A DNA stretch of 64,000 nucleotides from Paracoccus benzoatiresistens (GCF_026913015.1 NZ_JAPTYD010000009.1:1-64000), one strand, 5' to 3'. Positions 15,734 through 25,020 are shown, numbered from the stretch's first letter. Made by a program: numbers and translations. Notes: generated by a model not told the origin, from the letters alone.

Positions 15734-16999
15734 TCAGTCAACCACCTCGGCCGCATCCAGAACGGCGTGCAGCAGCACATCCGCCCCGGCCTCGGCCCAT
15801 TCGGGGCTGATCTCCTCGGCCTCGTTGTGGCTCAGCCCGTCCACGCAGGGGCACATGATCATCACCGTCGGCGCGACGCGGTTGATCCAGCAGGCGTCGT
15901 GCCCCGCGCCCGAGACGATGTTCATTTGGCTGTAGCCCAGGCGTTCGGCGGCGTTCCGGACCTTTTCCACAAGGCCCGGATCGAAGGTGACCGGATCGAA
16001 GTGGCCGACCGGCTCGATCTTGATGCCCAGGCCCAGTTCGGCGGCGATCCTGGGCGCCTCCTCCTCCAGTCGCGCGCGCATGGCGTTCAGCTTGGACAGG
16101 TCGGGCGAGCGGAAATCGACGGTGAAGACCGCCCGGCCGGGGATCACGTTGCGGCTGTTCGGCCAGACATTGGCCTGGCCCACGGCGCCCACGGCGTCGG
16201 GCTGGTGATCCATGGCGATGCGGTGCACGGCCTCGATGATCCGCGCCATGCCGAGGCCGGCGTTCACGCGCATGTGCATGGGCGTCGATCCCGTATGCGC
16301 CTCTTTCCCGGTCAGCGTGACTTGCAGCCACCACAGGCCCTGGCCGTGGGTGACGACGCCGATCTGCTTGCCTTCGGCCTCCAGGATCGGACCCTGTTCG
16401 ATGTGGTATTCGAACATCGCATGGATCCTGCGGGCGCCCGGCTGTTCGTCCCCGCGCCAGCCGATGCGGTCCAGTTCGTCGCCGAAGCGCCTGCCATCGG
16501 CATCGGTGCGGCTGTTGGCGTAATCCTCGGTCAGGACGCCCGCGAAGACGCCCGAGGCCAGCATGGCTGGGGCAAAGCGCGTGCCTTCCTCGTTCGTCCA
16601 GTTCGCCACGACGATCGGGCGGCGGGTGGTGATCCCCATGTCGCGGATCGACCGGATCACCTCCAGCCCCGAAAGCACGCCCAGCACGCCATCGAACTTG
16701 CCGCCGGTGGGCTGGGTGTCCAGATGGCTGCCGATATAGACGGGGTCCAGATCCGGCTCGGCCCCTTCGTGGCGCATGAACATGCTGCCCATCCGGTCCA
16801 CGCCCATGGTCATGCCCGCATCCTCGCACCAGCGGCGGAACAGGGCGCGGCCCTCGGCATCGGCATCGGTCAGGGTCTGGCGGTTGTTGCCGCCGGCCAC
16901 GCCGGGGCCGACCCTAGCCATCTGCATCAGGCTGTCCCACAGCCTTTCGCCATCGACCTTCATGTTGGCAGCCGGAACCAGCCCGCTGGCGTCGGTCAT
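15734..16999 (-). CDS. Zn-dependent M20-family N-carbamoyl amidohydrolase (beta-ureidopropionase type)
   Basis: Hydrolyses N-carbamoyl-beta-alanine (or related carbamoyl amino acids) to the amino acid, CO2 and ammonia: step 3 of pyrimidine reduction. Typical hydantoinase/allantoate-amidase motifs are GSHLDTQPTGGKFDGVLGV (metal His/Asp), NEEGTRFAP (catalytic Glu pair), EYHIEQGP, GKEAHTGSTPM and SGAGHDACW. The protein is 421 residues, normal for the family. ATG 16999 has AGGAAGG about 8 nt upstream. It heads the operon running to 10693. The RutR-type operator lies about 103 bp upstream. Confidence 0.92.
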   Translation of the reverse strand: MTDASGLVPAANMKVDGERLWDSLMQMARVGPGVAGGNNRQTLTDADAEGRALFRRWCEDAGMTMGVDRMGSMFMRHEGAEPDLDPVYIGSHLDTQPTGGKFDGVLGVLSGLEVIRSIRDMGITTRRPIVVANWTNEEGTRFAPAMLASGVFAGVLTEDYANSRTDADGRRFGDELDRIGWRGDEQPGARRIHAMFEYHIEQGPILEAEGKQIGVVTHGQGLWWLQVTLTGKEAHTGSTPMHMRVNAGLGMARIIEAVHRIAMDHQPDAVGAVGQANVWPNSRNVIPGRAVFTVDFRSPDLSKLNAMRARLEEEAPRIAAELGLGIKIEPVGHFDPVTFDPGLVEKVRNAAERLGYSQMNIVSGAGHDACWINRVAPTVMIMCPCVDGLSHNEAEEISPEWAEAGADVLLHAVLDAAEVVD

Positions 17000-17101
17000 C
17001 TGTCGTCCTTCCTGTCTGGCCGCCCCGTTCTGGCGCGGGGTCGGCTTGATCGGGGTCCGGCGGTCCACCGGGCGGCCATGCGGCCTAAGCCCCTTCCTTT
17101 A

Positions 17102-17117
17102 TTGACCAATTGGTCAG
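17102..17117. promoter_or_regulatory. RutR operator
   Basis: The site reads TTGACCAATTGGTCAG. Its 14-bp core TGACCAATTGGTCA is a perfect palindrome and matches the E. coli RutR consensus TTGACCAnnTGGTCAA at all but the last base. It sits in the divergent gap between the amidase operon (start 16999) and the rutR-like gene (start 17170), so it can control both, with autoregulation. Confidence 0.85.
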
Positions 17118-17169
17118 GAACAGGCTAGCACGGGTCGGGGTTCAGTCAAGCATCCAGAAAGGCGCCGGG

Positions 17170-17835
17170 ATGCCCGATGCCCAAAATAGCGCCAACGGCA
17201 AAGGCGGAGCCTCAGACATGGCAGATCAGTCCGGACCGACCCTGACCCGCATCCAGCAGAAGAACCGCGACCTGATCCTGGAAGGCGCGCTGTCCGCCTT
17301 TTCGACCAATGGCTTTCGCGGCGCGACGGTGGACCAGATCGCCGAGGCGGCGGGCCTGTCCAAGCCCAATGTGCTGTATTACTTCCCCACCAAGGACGAA
17401 ATCCACAAGACGCTGCTGACGACGCTGCTTGACATGTGGCTGGCGCCCATGATGCGCATCGACCCGAAGGGCGAGCCCCTGGCCGAGGTGATGGCCTATG
17501 TCCGCGCCAAGTTGGAAATGTCGCGCCGCTTTCCGCGCGAAAGCCGGCTGTTCGCCTATGAGATCCTGCAAGGGGCGCCCCATCTGACGGAAATCCTGGG
17601 CGGCAGCCTGCGCGGGATCGTCGATACCGCCGCCGCCATCCTGCAGAACTGGATGGACCAGGGCCGTCTGGCGCGGGTCGATCCGCATCACCTGATCTTC
17701 TCGATCTGGGCGCTGACCCAGCACTATGCCGATTTCGACGTGCAGGTCCGCGCGGTGCTTGGCCCCGGCCACGACCCCTTTGTCGAGGCGGAACCCTTCA
17801 TCGATAACCTTTACCGCAAAATGCTGAGCGTCTAG
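17170..17835 (+). CDS. rutR: TetR-family pyrimidine regulator RutR
   Basis: A 221-residue repressor. It has an N-terminal TetR helix-turn-helix (GATVDQIAEAAGLSKPNVLYYFPTKDEIHKT) and a C-terminal RutR ligand domain (LDMWLAP; EYLLR-like RAKLEMSRRFPRESRLFAYEI; DPHHLIFSIWALTQHYADF). The C-terminal half matches my memory of E. coli RutR closely. RutR senses uracil/thymine and releases DNA. ATG 17170 was chosen because an earlier in-frame codon falls inside the operator. It ends on a CTAG shared with the convergent TetR gene. Confidence 0.9.
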   Translation: MPDAQNSANGKGGASDMADQSGPTLTRIQQKNRDLILEGALSAFSTNGFRGATVDQIAEAAGLSKPNVLYYFPTKDEIHKTLLTTLLDMWLAPMMRIDPKGEPLAEVMAYVRAKLEMSRRFPRESRLFAYEILQGAPHLTEILGGSLRGIVDTAAAILQNWMDQGRLARVDPHHLIFSIWALTQHYADFDVQVRAVLGPGHDPFVEAEPFIDNLYRKMLSV

Positions 17836-18419
17836 CAGGGACGCCGGCCCAGCATCTCGGCTGCGGACTGGATCAGCGACAGGTTCTCGCGCGCGGCCAC
17901 GATGAAATCGTCGGCCTCTCCGCTGGTCCATTCCTTTGTGGCGGCATTGGTGGCGGCGACAATGGCGGCGGCCAGGATCTCGATCTGCGCGGGCTTCGCG
18001 TCGGGGCAGCGGCGGCGCAGCAGGTCGCGCATCTGGGCCCGCCGCGACAGCACGGTAGAGTTGCGCAGGGCGTCCAGCTTGGGGTCGGTATCCGACAGGG
18101 CCAGGATTTGAACCAGCATTTCCCGTTCATCCAGAAAGCGCGACAGATGGGCGGTGATCAGGCGGTTCAGATCCTCGATCAGGGTGCCGCCGCCGTTGAC
18201 GAATTGCTCCGAGGCTTCTGCGGGATAGTCGGGCGGCGGCCCCATCATGGCCGCTTCCTTGTAGGGGTAATAGTTGAAGAAGGTGCGGGTGCTGATTCCC
18301 GCCTCGCGCGCGATCGCCTCGGTCGTGACATTCGCCAGTCCGTCGCGCACCGCCAGCTGGACCGCCGTCGCCTGGATCTTCTTGGCGGTTCGATAGCGGC
18401 GCGTCGTCTGCGGCATCAT
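17832..18419 (-). CDS. TetR/AcrR-family transcriptional regulator
   Basis: A 195-residue protein with a typical TetR N-terminal DNA-binding domain (VTTEAIAREAGISTRTFFNYYPYKEAAMMG, residues about 30-60) and a divergent ligand domain. The start is one of two tandem ATGs (18419/18416), with AGAAGG just upstream. It converges on rutR, sharing CTAG. No adjacent transporter or enzyme gene identifies its regulon, so the ligand is unknown. Confidence 0.85.
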   Translation of the reverse strand: MMPQTTRRYRTAKKIQATAVQLAVRDGLANVTTEAIAREAGISTRTFFNYYPYKEAAMMGPPPDYPAEASEQFVNGGGTLIEDLNRLITAHLSRFLDEREMLVQILALSDTDPKLDALRNSTVLSRRAQMRDLLRRRCPDAKPAQIEILAAAIVAATNAATKEWTSGEADDFIVAARENLSLIQSAAEMLGRRPC

Positions 18420-18590
18420 GCGGCCTTCTGTGTCGTGCTGATCTCGAAAAGGTTTCCGCAACGACCGGGCTTCGTCAAGATGCATCCCGCAGGGGCAGGC
18501 GCGGCACGGTAGTCCGGGCTGCCACACAAAAGGCGCCGCGCGCAAGGGTGCGAGCGGCGCAGGGTCGAAGCGATCAGGGTCTGGGGCTGT

Positions 18591-19151
18591 TCAGGCGCCC
18601 CAGTTGCGAACCGGACCGCAGTCCATGTGGACGAAGTTCGAACGCGAGTACTTGCCCACGCCCCCGGCGCGGCAGGACATCGCGGCCTTGTACATCTGCC
18701 CGACCGAACGCGACTTCAGCCGCAGGTCGGCAGCCTTGCCCACCATGTGCAGCGAATTGCGGGCGACCCCGCCGGAGCTGCGGCGCAGCATCGCGTTGGT
18801 GCGCGGCGAGCGATAGCCGGACAGCATCATGTAGGGCTCGTTGGTCTGCAGCAGCCGGTGCGAGGCCGCGGCGACATCCACGGTGCGCGGGTCGATCCCG
18901 ATCGCCTCGCCCGTGCGCCAGTCGCGCATGAAGATGTTGATCTCGTTCAGGGCTTCCCGGATGTACTTGCCGTCGACCCAGTAGACGGTGTCGAGGCTTT
19001 CGCCGGTCCTGCCCGAATACATGCGGATGCGGCGCATGTCGCCCGCCCCGCGAAGAAAACCGAAGGCGTTGGCCATTACCGGCGCGGCCGTCACGGTGGT
19101 CGCCGCGAACACGCCAAGGATGCCGCGGCGCGAAAGAAGGTCCATTGTCAT
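18591..19151 (-). CDS. YcbK/DUF882-family Tat-exported peptidase-like protein
   Basis: A 186-residue protein with a Tat-like signal (SRRGILGVFAATTV..APVMANA). The DUF882/peptidase M15 fold is shown by ..MLSGYRSPRTNAMLRR.., the zinc ligands in SLHMVGKAADL (H, D) and a terminal NFVHMDCG. Family members are murein-acting D,D-carboxypeptidases or MepK-like endopeptidases in the periplasm. Upstream and oppositely oriented lies an L,D-transpeptidase, forming a divergent cell-wall pair. Confidence 0.88.
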   Translation of the reverse strand: MTMDLLSRRGILGVFAATTVTAAPVMANAFGFLRGAGDMRRIRMYSGRTGESLDTVYWVDGKYIREALNEINIFMRDWRTGEAIGIDPRTVDVAAASHRLLQTNEPYMMLSGYRSPRTNAMLRRSSGGVARNSLHMVGKAADLRLKSRSVGQMYKAAMSCRAGGVGKYSRSNFVHMDCGPVRNWGA

Positions 19152-19456
19152 GTCAGATCGCCTGTCCCACTTCGTCTTTTGTCCGCCACATCCTTGCGGC
19201 GCCACCAGGGTTATCCCCGGCTACTTAACAATATGTCAAAAGACCGTGCGCTCAGAAATAGATTCCTGCTCCCAAGAGATGTATTTTCACGATCTTAGGC
19301 GAAATCCTGCCGATGTCAGCCCTGTGTTGCGAATGCGTCCCGGCGCTGTGGCACTGGTGCAACCATTGTCACCCTGCGGTTAGCAATAACCCCGCATTTA
19401 CTGGTAGGGGCCCGTTCTCGATGGCAGATTTGGGTCAAGACCAGGATGGAGTGCCC
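19152..19456. other. Divergent intergenic region between ycbK-like and L,D-transpeptidase genes
   Basis: About 305 bp without a convincing gene. It is AT-richer near 19210-19290 and holds the short palindrome GGTTA-GCAA-TAACC (19378-19391) about 65 bp before the transpeptidase start, which could be a regulator site. Promoters for both divergent genes should lie here; none matches a strong consensus. Confidence 0.4.
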
Positions 19457-21061
19457 ATGCGCGGCGTTTGGCGGATTGCTGCTATTCTTCTGATTATAGG
19501 CGCTCAATCGGTGGTTGCGCAGCCGCAAGCGGGGTTGGCGCGTTCCGTCGGTGTTGCCGCCGCACCACGCTTGGATTTCTCGGCCGCCGAGATGGCGCTG
19601 GCGCAGGCCGCCGCGGCCAATCCGGATCTTGCCGCCTATTACGGCACGCATGGTCTAAAGCCGGTCTTCCTGGGACCCCAGGGGGCTGCGCGGCGCGCGG
19701 CGCTGCTTGGGGCCGTGGCGCTGGGGCCGTCGCATGGCATTCCCGCAGGCCGTTATGCCGCCGAGGCGCTTGCCAAGGATGCCACCGATGTCGCCACCGA
19801 GGTGGGGCAGGCGCGGATCCTGGCGCGATACCTGCGCGACATGACGGGCGGGATCGTCCGTCCCGCCCGGGTCGATTCCCTGATCAAGCGCGAAGTCAGG
19901 CGACCCCCCATCGACCGGCTGATCCACGACTTTACCCAGGCCCCTGATCCGCAGCGGTTCCTGCTGGACCTGCAGCCGCGCCACCCCGCCTATCTGGCCT
20001 TGCAGGACGCGCTGGCGGGCGGCAAATCCCTTGGCGTTCCCGCCCACCTGCCACGCATTCCCGAAGCGATGTGGCGCATCGGCGCGCGCGGCGAGGGTGT
20101 GCTGTCCCTGCGCGCACGCCTGGACAGCATCGGCTTCACCGCGCCCGCGGCCGATCCCAAGGTCTATGACGCGGGGCTGGCCGATGCGGTCGCGCGCTAT
20201 CAGGCGGCGGCCGGGCTGCCTTCGGACGGCGTGGCGGGACCAAAGACCATCCGCCACCTGAATGGCGACGTGCCCGACGACAGCCGCAGCCGCGCGATCG
20301 TCGTGGCGCTGGAACGGATGCGCTGGATGGCGGGCGAGGATCTGTCTGCCCGCCATGTCTGGGTCAACATTCCAGAATATACCGCCCGGATCATGGATGG
20401 CGGGGCCGAGGTGTTCCGCACCCGCACCGTCGTGGGCAGCACCGATCACGACCGGCAGACCCCGGAATTTTCGGACGAGATGGAGTATGTCGTGGCCAAT
20501 CCGCGCTGGAACGTGCCGCGGTCGATCACGGTCAAGGAATACCTGCCCAAGCTGCAGGCCAACCGCCATGCCGTGTCGCATATCGACGTGGTGGACGGGA
20601 ACGGCAACGTGATCTCGCGCGACCGCATCGACTTCGGCCGCTATACGGCGGCGAATTTTCCCTATCGGATGCGGCAGAAGGCCAGCGGCGACAATGCGTT
20701 GGGGCTGGTGAAGTTCATCTTCCCGAACCCTTGGAACATCTATCTGCACGACACGCCGACCAAGCACCTGTTCGGGAACGCCGCGCGCGCCTATTCGCAT
20801 GGCTGCATTCGCATCGGCGACCCGTTCGACCTGGCCCATGCCCTGCTGTCGGTCCAGGCCAAGGATCCTCAGGCGATGTTCCAGCGGGCGCTGGATCGCG
20901 GCAAGGAAACCTGGTTGAAGCTGACGCCCCCGGTTCCGGTCCATCTGGTCTATTTCACGGCTTTCCCCGATGCCGATGGAACCATCCGCCGGTTCGAGGA
21001 TGTCTATGGCCGTGACGCGTTGCTCTATGACGCGATTCAGAAGGCCGGACTGGATTCGTAG
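19457..21061 (+). CDS. L,D-transpeptidase (YcbB/LdtD type) with peptidoglycan-binding domain
   Basis: A 534-residue exported enzyme. The signal peptide [21 protein letters not shown] supports ATG 19457 over an ATG 12 codons upstream. It has an N-terminal scaffold domain, a peptidoglycan-binding-like segment ([22 protein letters not shown]) near residue 260, and a C-terminal YkuD catalytic domain with [10 protein letters not shown] (Cys near 453). The [18 protein letters not shown] and NIYLHDTP motifs are typical of YcbB-like enzymes that make 3-3 cross-links. Function: periplasmic peptidoglycan cross-linking or lipoprotein attachment. Confidence 0.92.
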   Translation: MRGVWRIAAILLIIGAQSVVAQPQAGLARSVGVAAAPRLDFSAAEMALAQAAAANPDLAAYYGTHGLKPVFLGPQGAARRAALLGAVALGPSHGIPAGRYAAEALAKDATDVATEVGQARILARYLRDMTGGIVRPARVDSLIKREVRRPPIDRLIHDFTQAPDPQRFLLDLQPRHPAYLALQDALAGGKSLGVPAHLPRIPEAMWRIGARGEGVLSLRARLDSIGFTAPAADPKVYDAGLADAVARYQAAAGLPSDGVAGPKTIRHLNGDVPDDSRSRAIVVALERMRWMAGEDLSARHVWVNIPEYTARIMDGGAEVFRTRTVVGSTDHDRQTPEFSDEMEYVVANPRWNVPRSITVKEYLPKLQANRHAVSHIDVVDGNGNVISRDRIDFGRYTAANFPYRMRQKASGDNALGLVKFIFPNPWNIYLHDTPTKHLFGNAARAYSHGCIRIGDPFDLAHALLSVQAKDPQAMFQRALDRGKETWLKLTPPVPVHLVYFTAFPDADGTIRRFEDVYGRDALLYDAIQKAGLDS

Positions 21062-21113
21062 GCCCGGAAGGTCTAAGTCGCTTTCCGACACGAAGGCGGT
21101 CCGGGGGGCGACC

Positions 21114-22214
21114 ATGGCAATCACCATTCGCGAATTGGCGCAGGCACTGGACGCGCAAGGCTGGGGCGATCTGGATCTGCCCGTGACGGGTGCGGCCGAG
21201 CCGGCTGCCACCGGCCCGGTCGGCCCCGAAGGCGGCGTGATCGCCATGGCCATGGCTCCGAAATACGCCGAGGCCCTGCGGCCCGGCAGCATCGCGATCC
21301 TGGCGGAAGGGATGGACCCCGAAGCTTTCGGCTTGAAGGCTGCGATCTTCGCGCCCCGTCCGCGCCTGCTGATGGCGGGCCTGACGCGGGCCTTCGACCC
21401 CGGTCCCGGCATCGCCCCCGGCATTCACCCGACGGCGGTGATCGATCCGTCGGCCCAGGTCGGGGAAGGCGCGGCTGTCGCCCCCTTCGTGGTGATCGGC
21501 CCCGAGGTGCGGATCGGACGCAGTGCGCGGATCGGGCCGCATGTCTCGATCGGTCGCGGCTCGCGGCTGGGCGCTGACGCACTGATCCATGCGGGCGCGC
21601 GCATTGCGCACGGCGTGACGGCAGGCGACAGGCTGATCGTGCAATCGGGCGCGGTGATCGGCGGCGACGGCTTTTCCTTTGTCACGCCCGAGGAATCGGG
21701 GATCGAGGAAATCCGCCGCACGCTGGGCGTGCGTGACAAGATCAAGCAGCAGCACTGGACGCGGATCCATTCGCTGGGCGGGGTGGAGATCGGCGACGAT
21801 GTCGAGATCGGCGCCAATGCCACCATCGACCGGGGCACGATCCGCGCGACCCGCGTGGGCAGCGGCACGAAGATCGACAACCTGGTGATGCTGGCTCACA
21901 ACGTGGTGGTGGGCGACGATTGCCTGCTGTGTTCTCAGGTGGGCATCGCCGGTTCCTCGAAGGTCGGCAACCGCGTCGTCTTGGCCGGAAAGGTCGGCGT
22001 CAGCGACAATATCGAGATCGGCGACGACGTGATCGCCGGCGGGGCCACGAAGATCTTCACCCGCGTGCCCGCCGGCCGCGTCATCCTTGGCAATCCGGCG
22101 GTGAAGATGGAAACGCAGATGGAGATCCAGAAGGCCATGCGCCGCCTGCCGCGATTTGCACAACAACTGGCAAAGCTTCAGGAAACTGTTACACGACTGT
22201 TGGAGAAGGGCTGA
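21114..22214 (+). CDS. lpxD: UDP-3-O-(3-hydroxyacyl)glucosamine N-acyltransferase LpxD
   Basis: Adds the second 3-hydroxyacyl chain in lipid A synthesis, cytosolic. It has an N-terminal uridine-binding domain, then many hexapeptide (left-handed beta-helix) repeats from ~residue 105 ([19 protein letters not shown]..), the catalytic-base candidate His in MLAHNVVVG, and a C-terminal helical tail. The 366-residue length is slightly above E. coli's 341. It is followed within 13 bp by a dedicated ACP and ketosynthase. lpxA, fabZ and lpxB are not adjacent. Confidence 0.95.
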   Translation: MAITIRELAQALDAQGWGDLDLPVTGAAEPAATGPVGPEGGVIAMAMAPKYAEALRPGSIAILAEGMDPEAFGLKAAIFAPRPRLLMAGLTRAFDPGPGIAPGIHPTAVIDPSAQVGEGAAVAPFVVIGPEVRIGRSARIGPHVSIGRGSRLGADALIHAGARIAHGVTAGDRLIVQSGAVIGGDGFSFVTPEESGIEEIRRTLGVRDKIKQQHWTRIHSLGGVEIGDDVEIGANATIDRGTIRATRVGSGTKIDNLVMLAHNVVVGDDCLLCSQVGIAGSSKVGNRVVLAGKVGVSDNIEIGDDVIAGGATKIFTRVPAGRVILGNPAVKMETQMEIQKAMRRLPRFAQQLAKLQETVTRLLEKG

Positions 22215-22226
22215 GCAGGAGGCTTC

Positions 22227-22493
22227 ATGACCGACCAGATCAGAGACCGCATCACGGCCATCATTGCCGAACAGGCCATGCTTGAACCCGACCAGATCAG
22301 CGACGAATCCACCCCGCAGGATTTGGGCATCGACAGCCTGGGGCTGGTCGAATCGATCTTTGCGCTGGAGGAGGAGTTCGACATCTCGATCCCCTTCAAT
22401 GCCAATGAGCCGGACAAGTCGGATTTCGACATCTCGACCATGGGCACGATCATCGCGGCCGTCGAACGGCTGGTGGCGCAGAAGGCCGCATGA
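22227..22493 (+). CDS. Acyl carrier protein (specialised paralogue)
   Basis: An 88-residue acidic ACP. The phosphopantetheine site is S37 in DLGIDSLGLVES, slightly different from the DSLD/T of housekeeping AcpP. Its position between lpxD and a ketosynthase, overlapping the latter by 4 nt, suggests that it carries acyl chains for lipid A or another special lipid. It may be compared with AcpXL, but no LpxXL or FabZ partners are visible here. Confidence 0.9.
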   Translation: MTDQIRDRITAIIAEQAMLEPDQISDESTPQDLGIDSLGLVESIFALEEEFDISIPFNANEPDKSDFDISTMGTIIAAVERLVAQKAA

Positions 22494-23764
22494 GCCCGAA
22501 GAAAACTGGAAAGAAGGCCGAAGCAGCGGCTGCCGAGCCGCGCCCCTTGGCCGGGTTGCGGCGGGTCGTGATCACCGGTGCGGGCACGATCAACGCGCTT
22601 GGCCATGACGTGCCGGCAACGCTGGCCGCCTTCCGCGAGGGGCGCTGCGGCATCAGCCAGCTGGATTTCCGCGACGTGGACCGGCTGTCGATCCAGATCG
22701 GCGCGCAGGTTCACGACTGGCGGGCCGAGGATTACTTCAACCGCCAGCAAATCCTGCTTTACGACAAGTTCACGCAGTTCGCGCTGCTGGCCGCCAAGCA
22801 GGCGGTTGCGCAATCGGGGCTGGATTTCCAAGGCGCGCTTGGCCTGCGGTCGGGCGTCGTTCTGGGCACGGCGGGCGGCGGGCTGAACACCTGGGACGAG
22901 AACTATCGCACGGTCTATGAGGAAGGGAAGAACCGCGTCCATCCTTTTGTCGTGCCCAAGCTGATGAACAATGCCGCGGCCAGCCATGTCAGCATGGAAT
23001 TCGGATTGCGCGGCCCGGCCTTCACGGTCGCAACCGCCTGCGCCAGTTCCAACCACGCCATGGGTCTGGCCTTCCAGATGATCCGCTCGGGTGGGGCCCA
23101 GGTCATGCTGACCGGGGGATCCGAGGCGATGCTGTGCTTTGGCGGGGTCAAGGCATGGGAAGGGCTGCGCGTCATGTCCAAGGATGCCTGCCGCCCGTTT
23201 TCGGCCAACCGCAACGGCATGGTCCAGGGCGAGGGGGCAGGCGTCTTCGTCTTCGAGGATTACGAGAACGCCCGCGCCCGCGGCGCCGACATCCTGGCCG
23301 AGGTGGTGGGCTTTGCCATGTCCTCGGACGCTCAGGACATCGTCATGCCTTCGGCCCAAGGGGCCGAGCGGGCCATCACTGGCGCGCTGCAGGACGCGGG
23401 CCTGAACCCCGAGGATGTTGGCTATATCAACGCCCACGGCACCGGCACGGCTGCCAATGACAAGACCGAATGCGCGGCTGTGGCCCATGCCTTCGGGCAT
23501 CATGCGGACCGGTTGATGATGTCGTCCACCAAGGCGATGCATGGCCATGTCATCGGCGGCACCGGCGCGGTCGAACTGCTGGCCTGCATCATGGCGCTGC
23601 GCGAGGGCGTGATCGCGCCGACCATCGGCTATCAGGAAGCCGATCCCGAATGCGCGCTGGACGTGGTCCCGAACGAGGCACGGCAAGCCCGCGTCGATGC
23701 CGTCCTGTCCAACGCCTTTGCCTTTGGCGGGCTGAACGCCGTGATCGCCCTGCGCCGGGTCTGA
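22490..23764 (+). CDS. Beta-ketoacyl-ACP synthase (FabF/NodE-like)
   Basis: A 424-residue condensing enzyme. The catalytic triad is visible: C184 in ATACASSNHA, H316 in NAHGTGT and H353 in MHGHVIGGTGAVE. An N-terminal Lys/Ala-rich extension of ~20 residues is unusual. It is translationally coupled to the ACP gene (ATGA). It is likely to elongate chains on that ACP rather than perform bulk synthesis, which would normally be near fabD/fabG/acpP. It could also be a NodE-type or secondary-lipid enzyme. Confidence 0.9.
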   Translation: MSPKKTGKKAEAAAAEPRPLAGLRRVVITGAGTINALGHDVPATLAAFREGRCGISQLDFRDVDRLSIQIGAQVHDWRAEDYFNRQQILLYDKFTQFALLAAKQAVAQSGLDFQGALGLRSGVVLGTAGGGLNTWDENYRTVYEEGKNRVHPFVVPKLMNNAAASHVSMEFGLRGPAFTVATACASSNHAMGLAFQMIRSGGAQVMLTGGSEAMLCFGGVKAWEGLRVMSKDACRPFSANRNGMVQGEGAGVFVFEDYENARARGADILAEVVGFAMSSDAQDIVMPSAQGAERAITGALQDAGLNPEDVGYINAHGTGTAANDKTECAAVAHAFGHHADRLMMSSTKAMHGHVIGGTGAVELLACIMALREGVIAPTIGYQEADPECALDVVPNEARQARVDAVLSNAFAFGGLNAVIALRRV

Positions 23765-23776
23765 TGTCCGGGCAGG

Positions 23777-23804
23777 AAAAAACCGCGCCCGGTGGGGCGC
23801 GGTT
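23777..23804 (-). terminator. Rho-independent terminator for the ialB-like gene
   Basis: A perfect 10-bp stem AACCGCGCCC/GGGCGCGGTT with GGTG loop (23781-23804). An A-run at 23777-23782 gives U-tract on the minus strand. It ends the minus-strand IalB gene and may also stop the convergent ketosynthase transcript. Confidence 0.8.
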
Positions 23805-23825
23805 TGCAGGTCGTCGTGGTCCGGA

Positions 23826-24599
23826 TCAGTTGGCGGGCGCTTCTTCGGCGGGCGCGTCCGGCGCGGGGGCAGCTTCGGCCGCGGGGACGGGCTCGTCGGC
23901 ATAGGCGGACAGCGCGTCGAAGGCGGCCGTGAAGCCCGACAGCGACAGCTTCAGTTGCACGGGCTTTTCGCGATCCCCACCAAAGGGCAGCAGGGACACA
24001 GTCGCCTGGCTCCCGCGCTTCAACTCGTCAAGCTCGGCCTGGGTGAAGCCCAGGCGGGACACGCAGCCGACCGGCGCGCAGAAGCTGAACGGATAGCCGC
24101 GCGGCTCGGCATTGCCGACGGCCAGGCCAAGGCCCTGGATCAGGTCGGTTTCCAGCGGCGCGATCAGCGTGGCCCCCGCCGCGACATCCTTGGAGTTCTT
24201 CAGCGGGATCAGGGTCATCTCGGCGACCGAATTCCCCTCGGCGTCCTTCATCAGCTGATACAGTTCGCACGGATCCTTGCCCTGTTCGGCCTTCAGGCAG
24301 CGCGTCGTCCAGTCATTGTTGGTGGCCTTGACGTAGTACTGGCCGGCCTGCGGTTCGCCAGTGGCGGGCGCGGCTGCGGGTGTGCCGGCGGCAGGGGCGG
24401 GGGCATCTGCGGCAGGCGCATCAGCCGCAGGAGCGGCGGGGGCGTCGGCGGCGGGGGCGTCGGCGGCAGGGGTGGCGGGGGCGTCGGCCGCAGGGGCCGG
24501 GGCGGCGGGCGTAGCCGGAGCAGTGGTTTCCTGCGCGAAGGCCGGAGCCGCGGCCAGGGCAAGCGCGGCCAGAAGGGCCCGCGAGGGTGTGATCGGCAT
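23826..24599 (-). CDS. Invasion-associated locus B (IalB) family protein
   Basis: A 257-residue exported protein with a signal peptide (..LLAALALAAAPAFA). It has a ~55-residue Pro/Ala/Asp low-complexity linker made of repeated PAADAPA units, then the IalB domain (about 80-230) with paired cysteines (TRCLKAEQGKDPCELY; FCAPVGCVSRLGF). A second acidic Ala/Pro tail closes it. IalB proteins are periplasmic or outer-membrane-associated; the name comes from Bartonella, but free-living relatives use them in unknown envelope roles. Confidence 0.88.
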   Translation of the reverse strand: MPITPSRALLAALALAAAPAFAQETTAPATPAAPAPAADAPATPAADAPAADAPAAPAADAPAADAPAPAAGTPAAAPATGEPQAGQYYVKATNNDWTTRCLKAEQGKDPCELYQLMKDAEGNSVAEMTLIPLKNSKDVAAGATLIAPLETDLIQGLGLAVGNAEPRGYPFSFCAPVGCVSRLGFTQAELDELKRGSQATVSLLPFGGDREKPVQLKLSLSGFTAAFDALSAYADEPVPAAEAAPAPDAPAEEAPAN

Positions 24600-24911
24600 G
24601 GTTGTTTCGTCCCTTTGCTCAATGCGTTGGCCGGGCCTAGCATGTCCGGTGCGCTTTGTCAGGCTGCATCGGAGCCGCCCTGTTCACCAAGCGTTGAATC
24701 GCGTTGAGCCGGCGGTCATTTGCTTGTCATCACGCTGACACGGATGCGTGGCACAAGCCGCATGGGCAAATGAAAGGGGCCGTGGCAAGAACCACGACCC
24801 CGGCGCCATGGGCGCTGTCTTCCCCCTGCCGGACTGGCCGGTCATCATTGAGGCACACGCTAGTCGCGCCGTTGTGATCCGTCAACAGTTCCGTGACATG
24901 GCCCCGATCAC
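24600..24911. other. Intergenic, no gene recognised
   Basis: About 310 bp upstream of ialB. It contains the imperfect inverted repeat GGCCGTGG/CCACGACC near 24780-24800. Open frames here are short, lack a start signal and do not look coding. It should contain the ialB promoter. Confidence 0.4.
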
Positions 24912-25020
24912 AAAAAAAAAGCCGCGCCCGGAGGCGCGGCAGTCCAACAGGGAGGAAGGTTCGTCATCGACGACCATGATGCCGAACGATTCGCATACTG
25001 GCATGGTTGCATTAACACGG
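24912..25020 (-). ncRNA. Candidate small RNA with CUUCCUCCC anti-Shine-Dalgarno motif
   Basis: The minus strand ends in a textbook terminator: stem GCCGCGCC-TCCG-GGCGCGGC (24921-24940) followed by nine T (24912-24920). No minus-strand gene explains it. Just upstream the RNA carries CUUCCUCCC (from + strand 24950-24958), a motif known in the 'cuckoo'/CcsR small RNAs of alphaproteobacteria. A GATAAT -10-like box at 25022-25027 would give a start near 25015 and a transcript of about 100 nt. A consensus -35 is not seen. The 5' end is therefore uncertain. Confidence 0.55.

Noticed and set aside
14007..15935. 642-codon plus-strand open frame opposite dihydropyrimidinase
   Set aside because: The sense strand carries clear metal-binding motifs of dihydropyrimidinase; the antisense product has none.
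24361..24530. GC-rich tandem repeats upstream of or within ialB as a regulatory array
   Set aside because: They encode the PAADAPA linker of the IalB protein in frame and are explained by protein low complexity.
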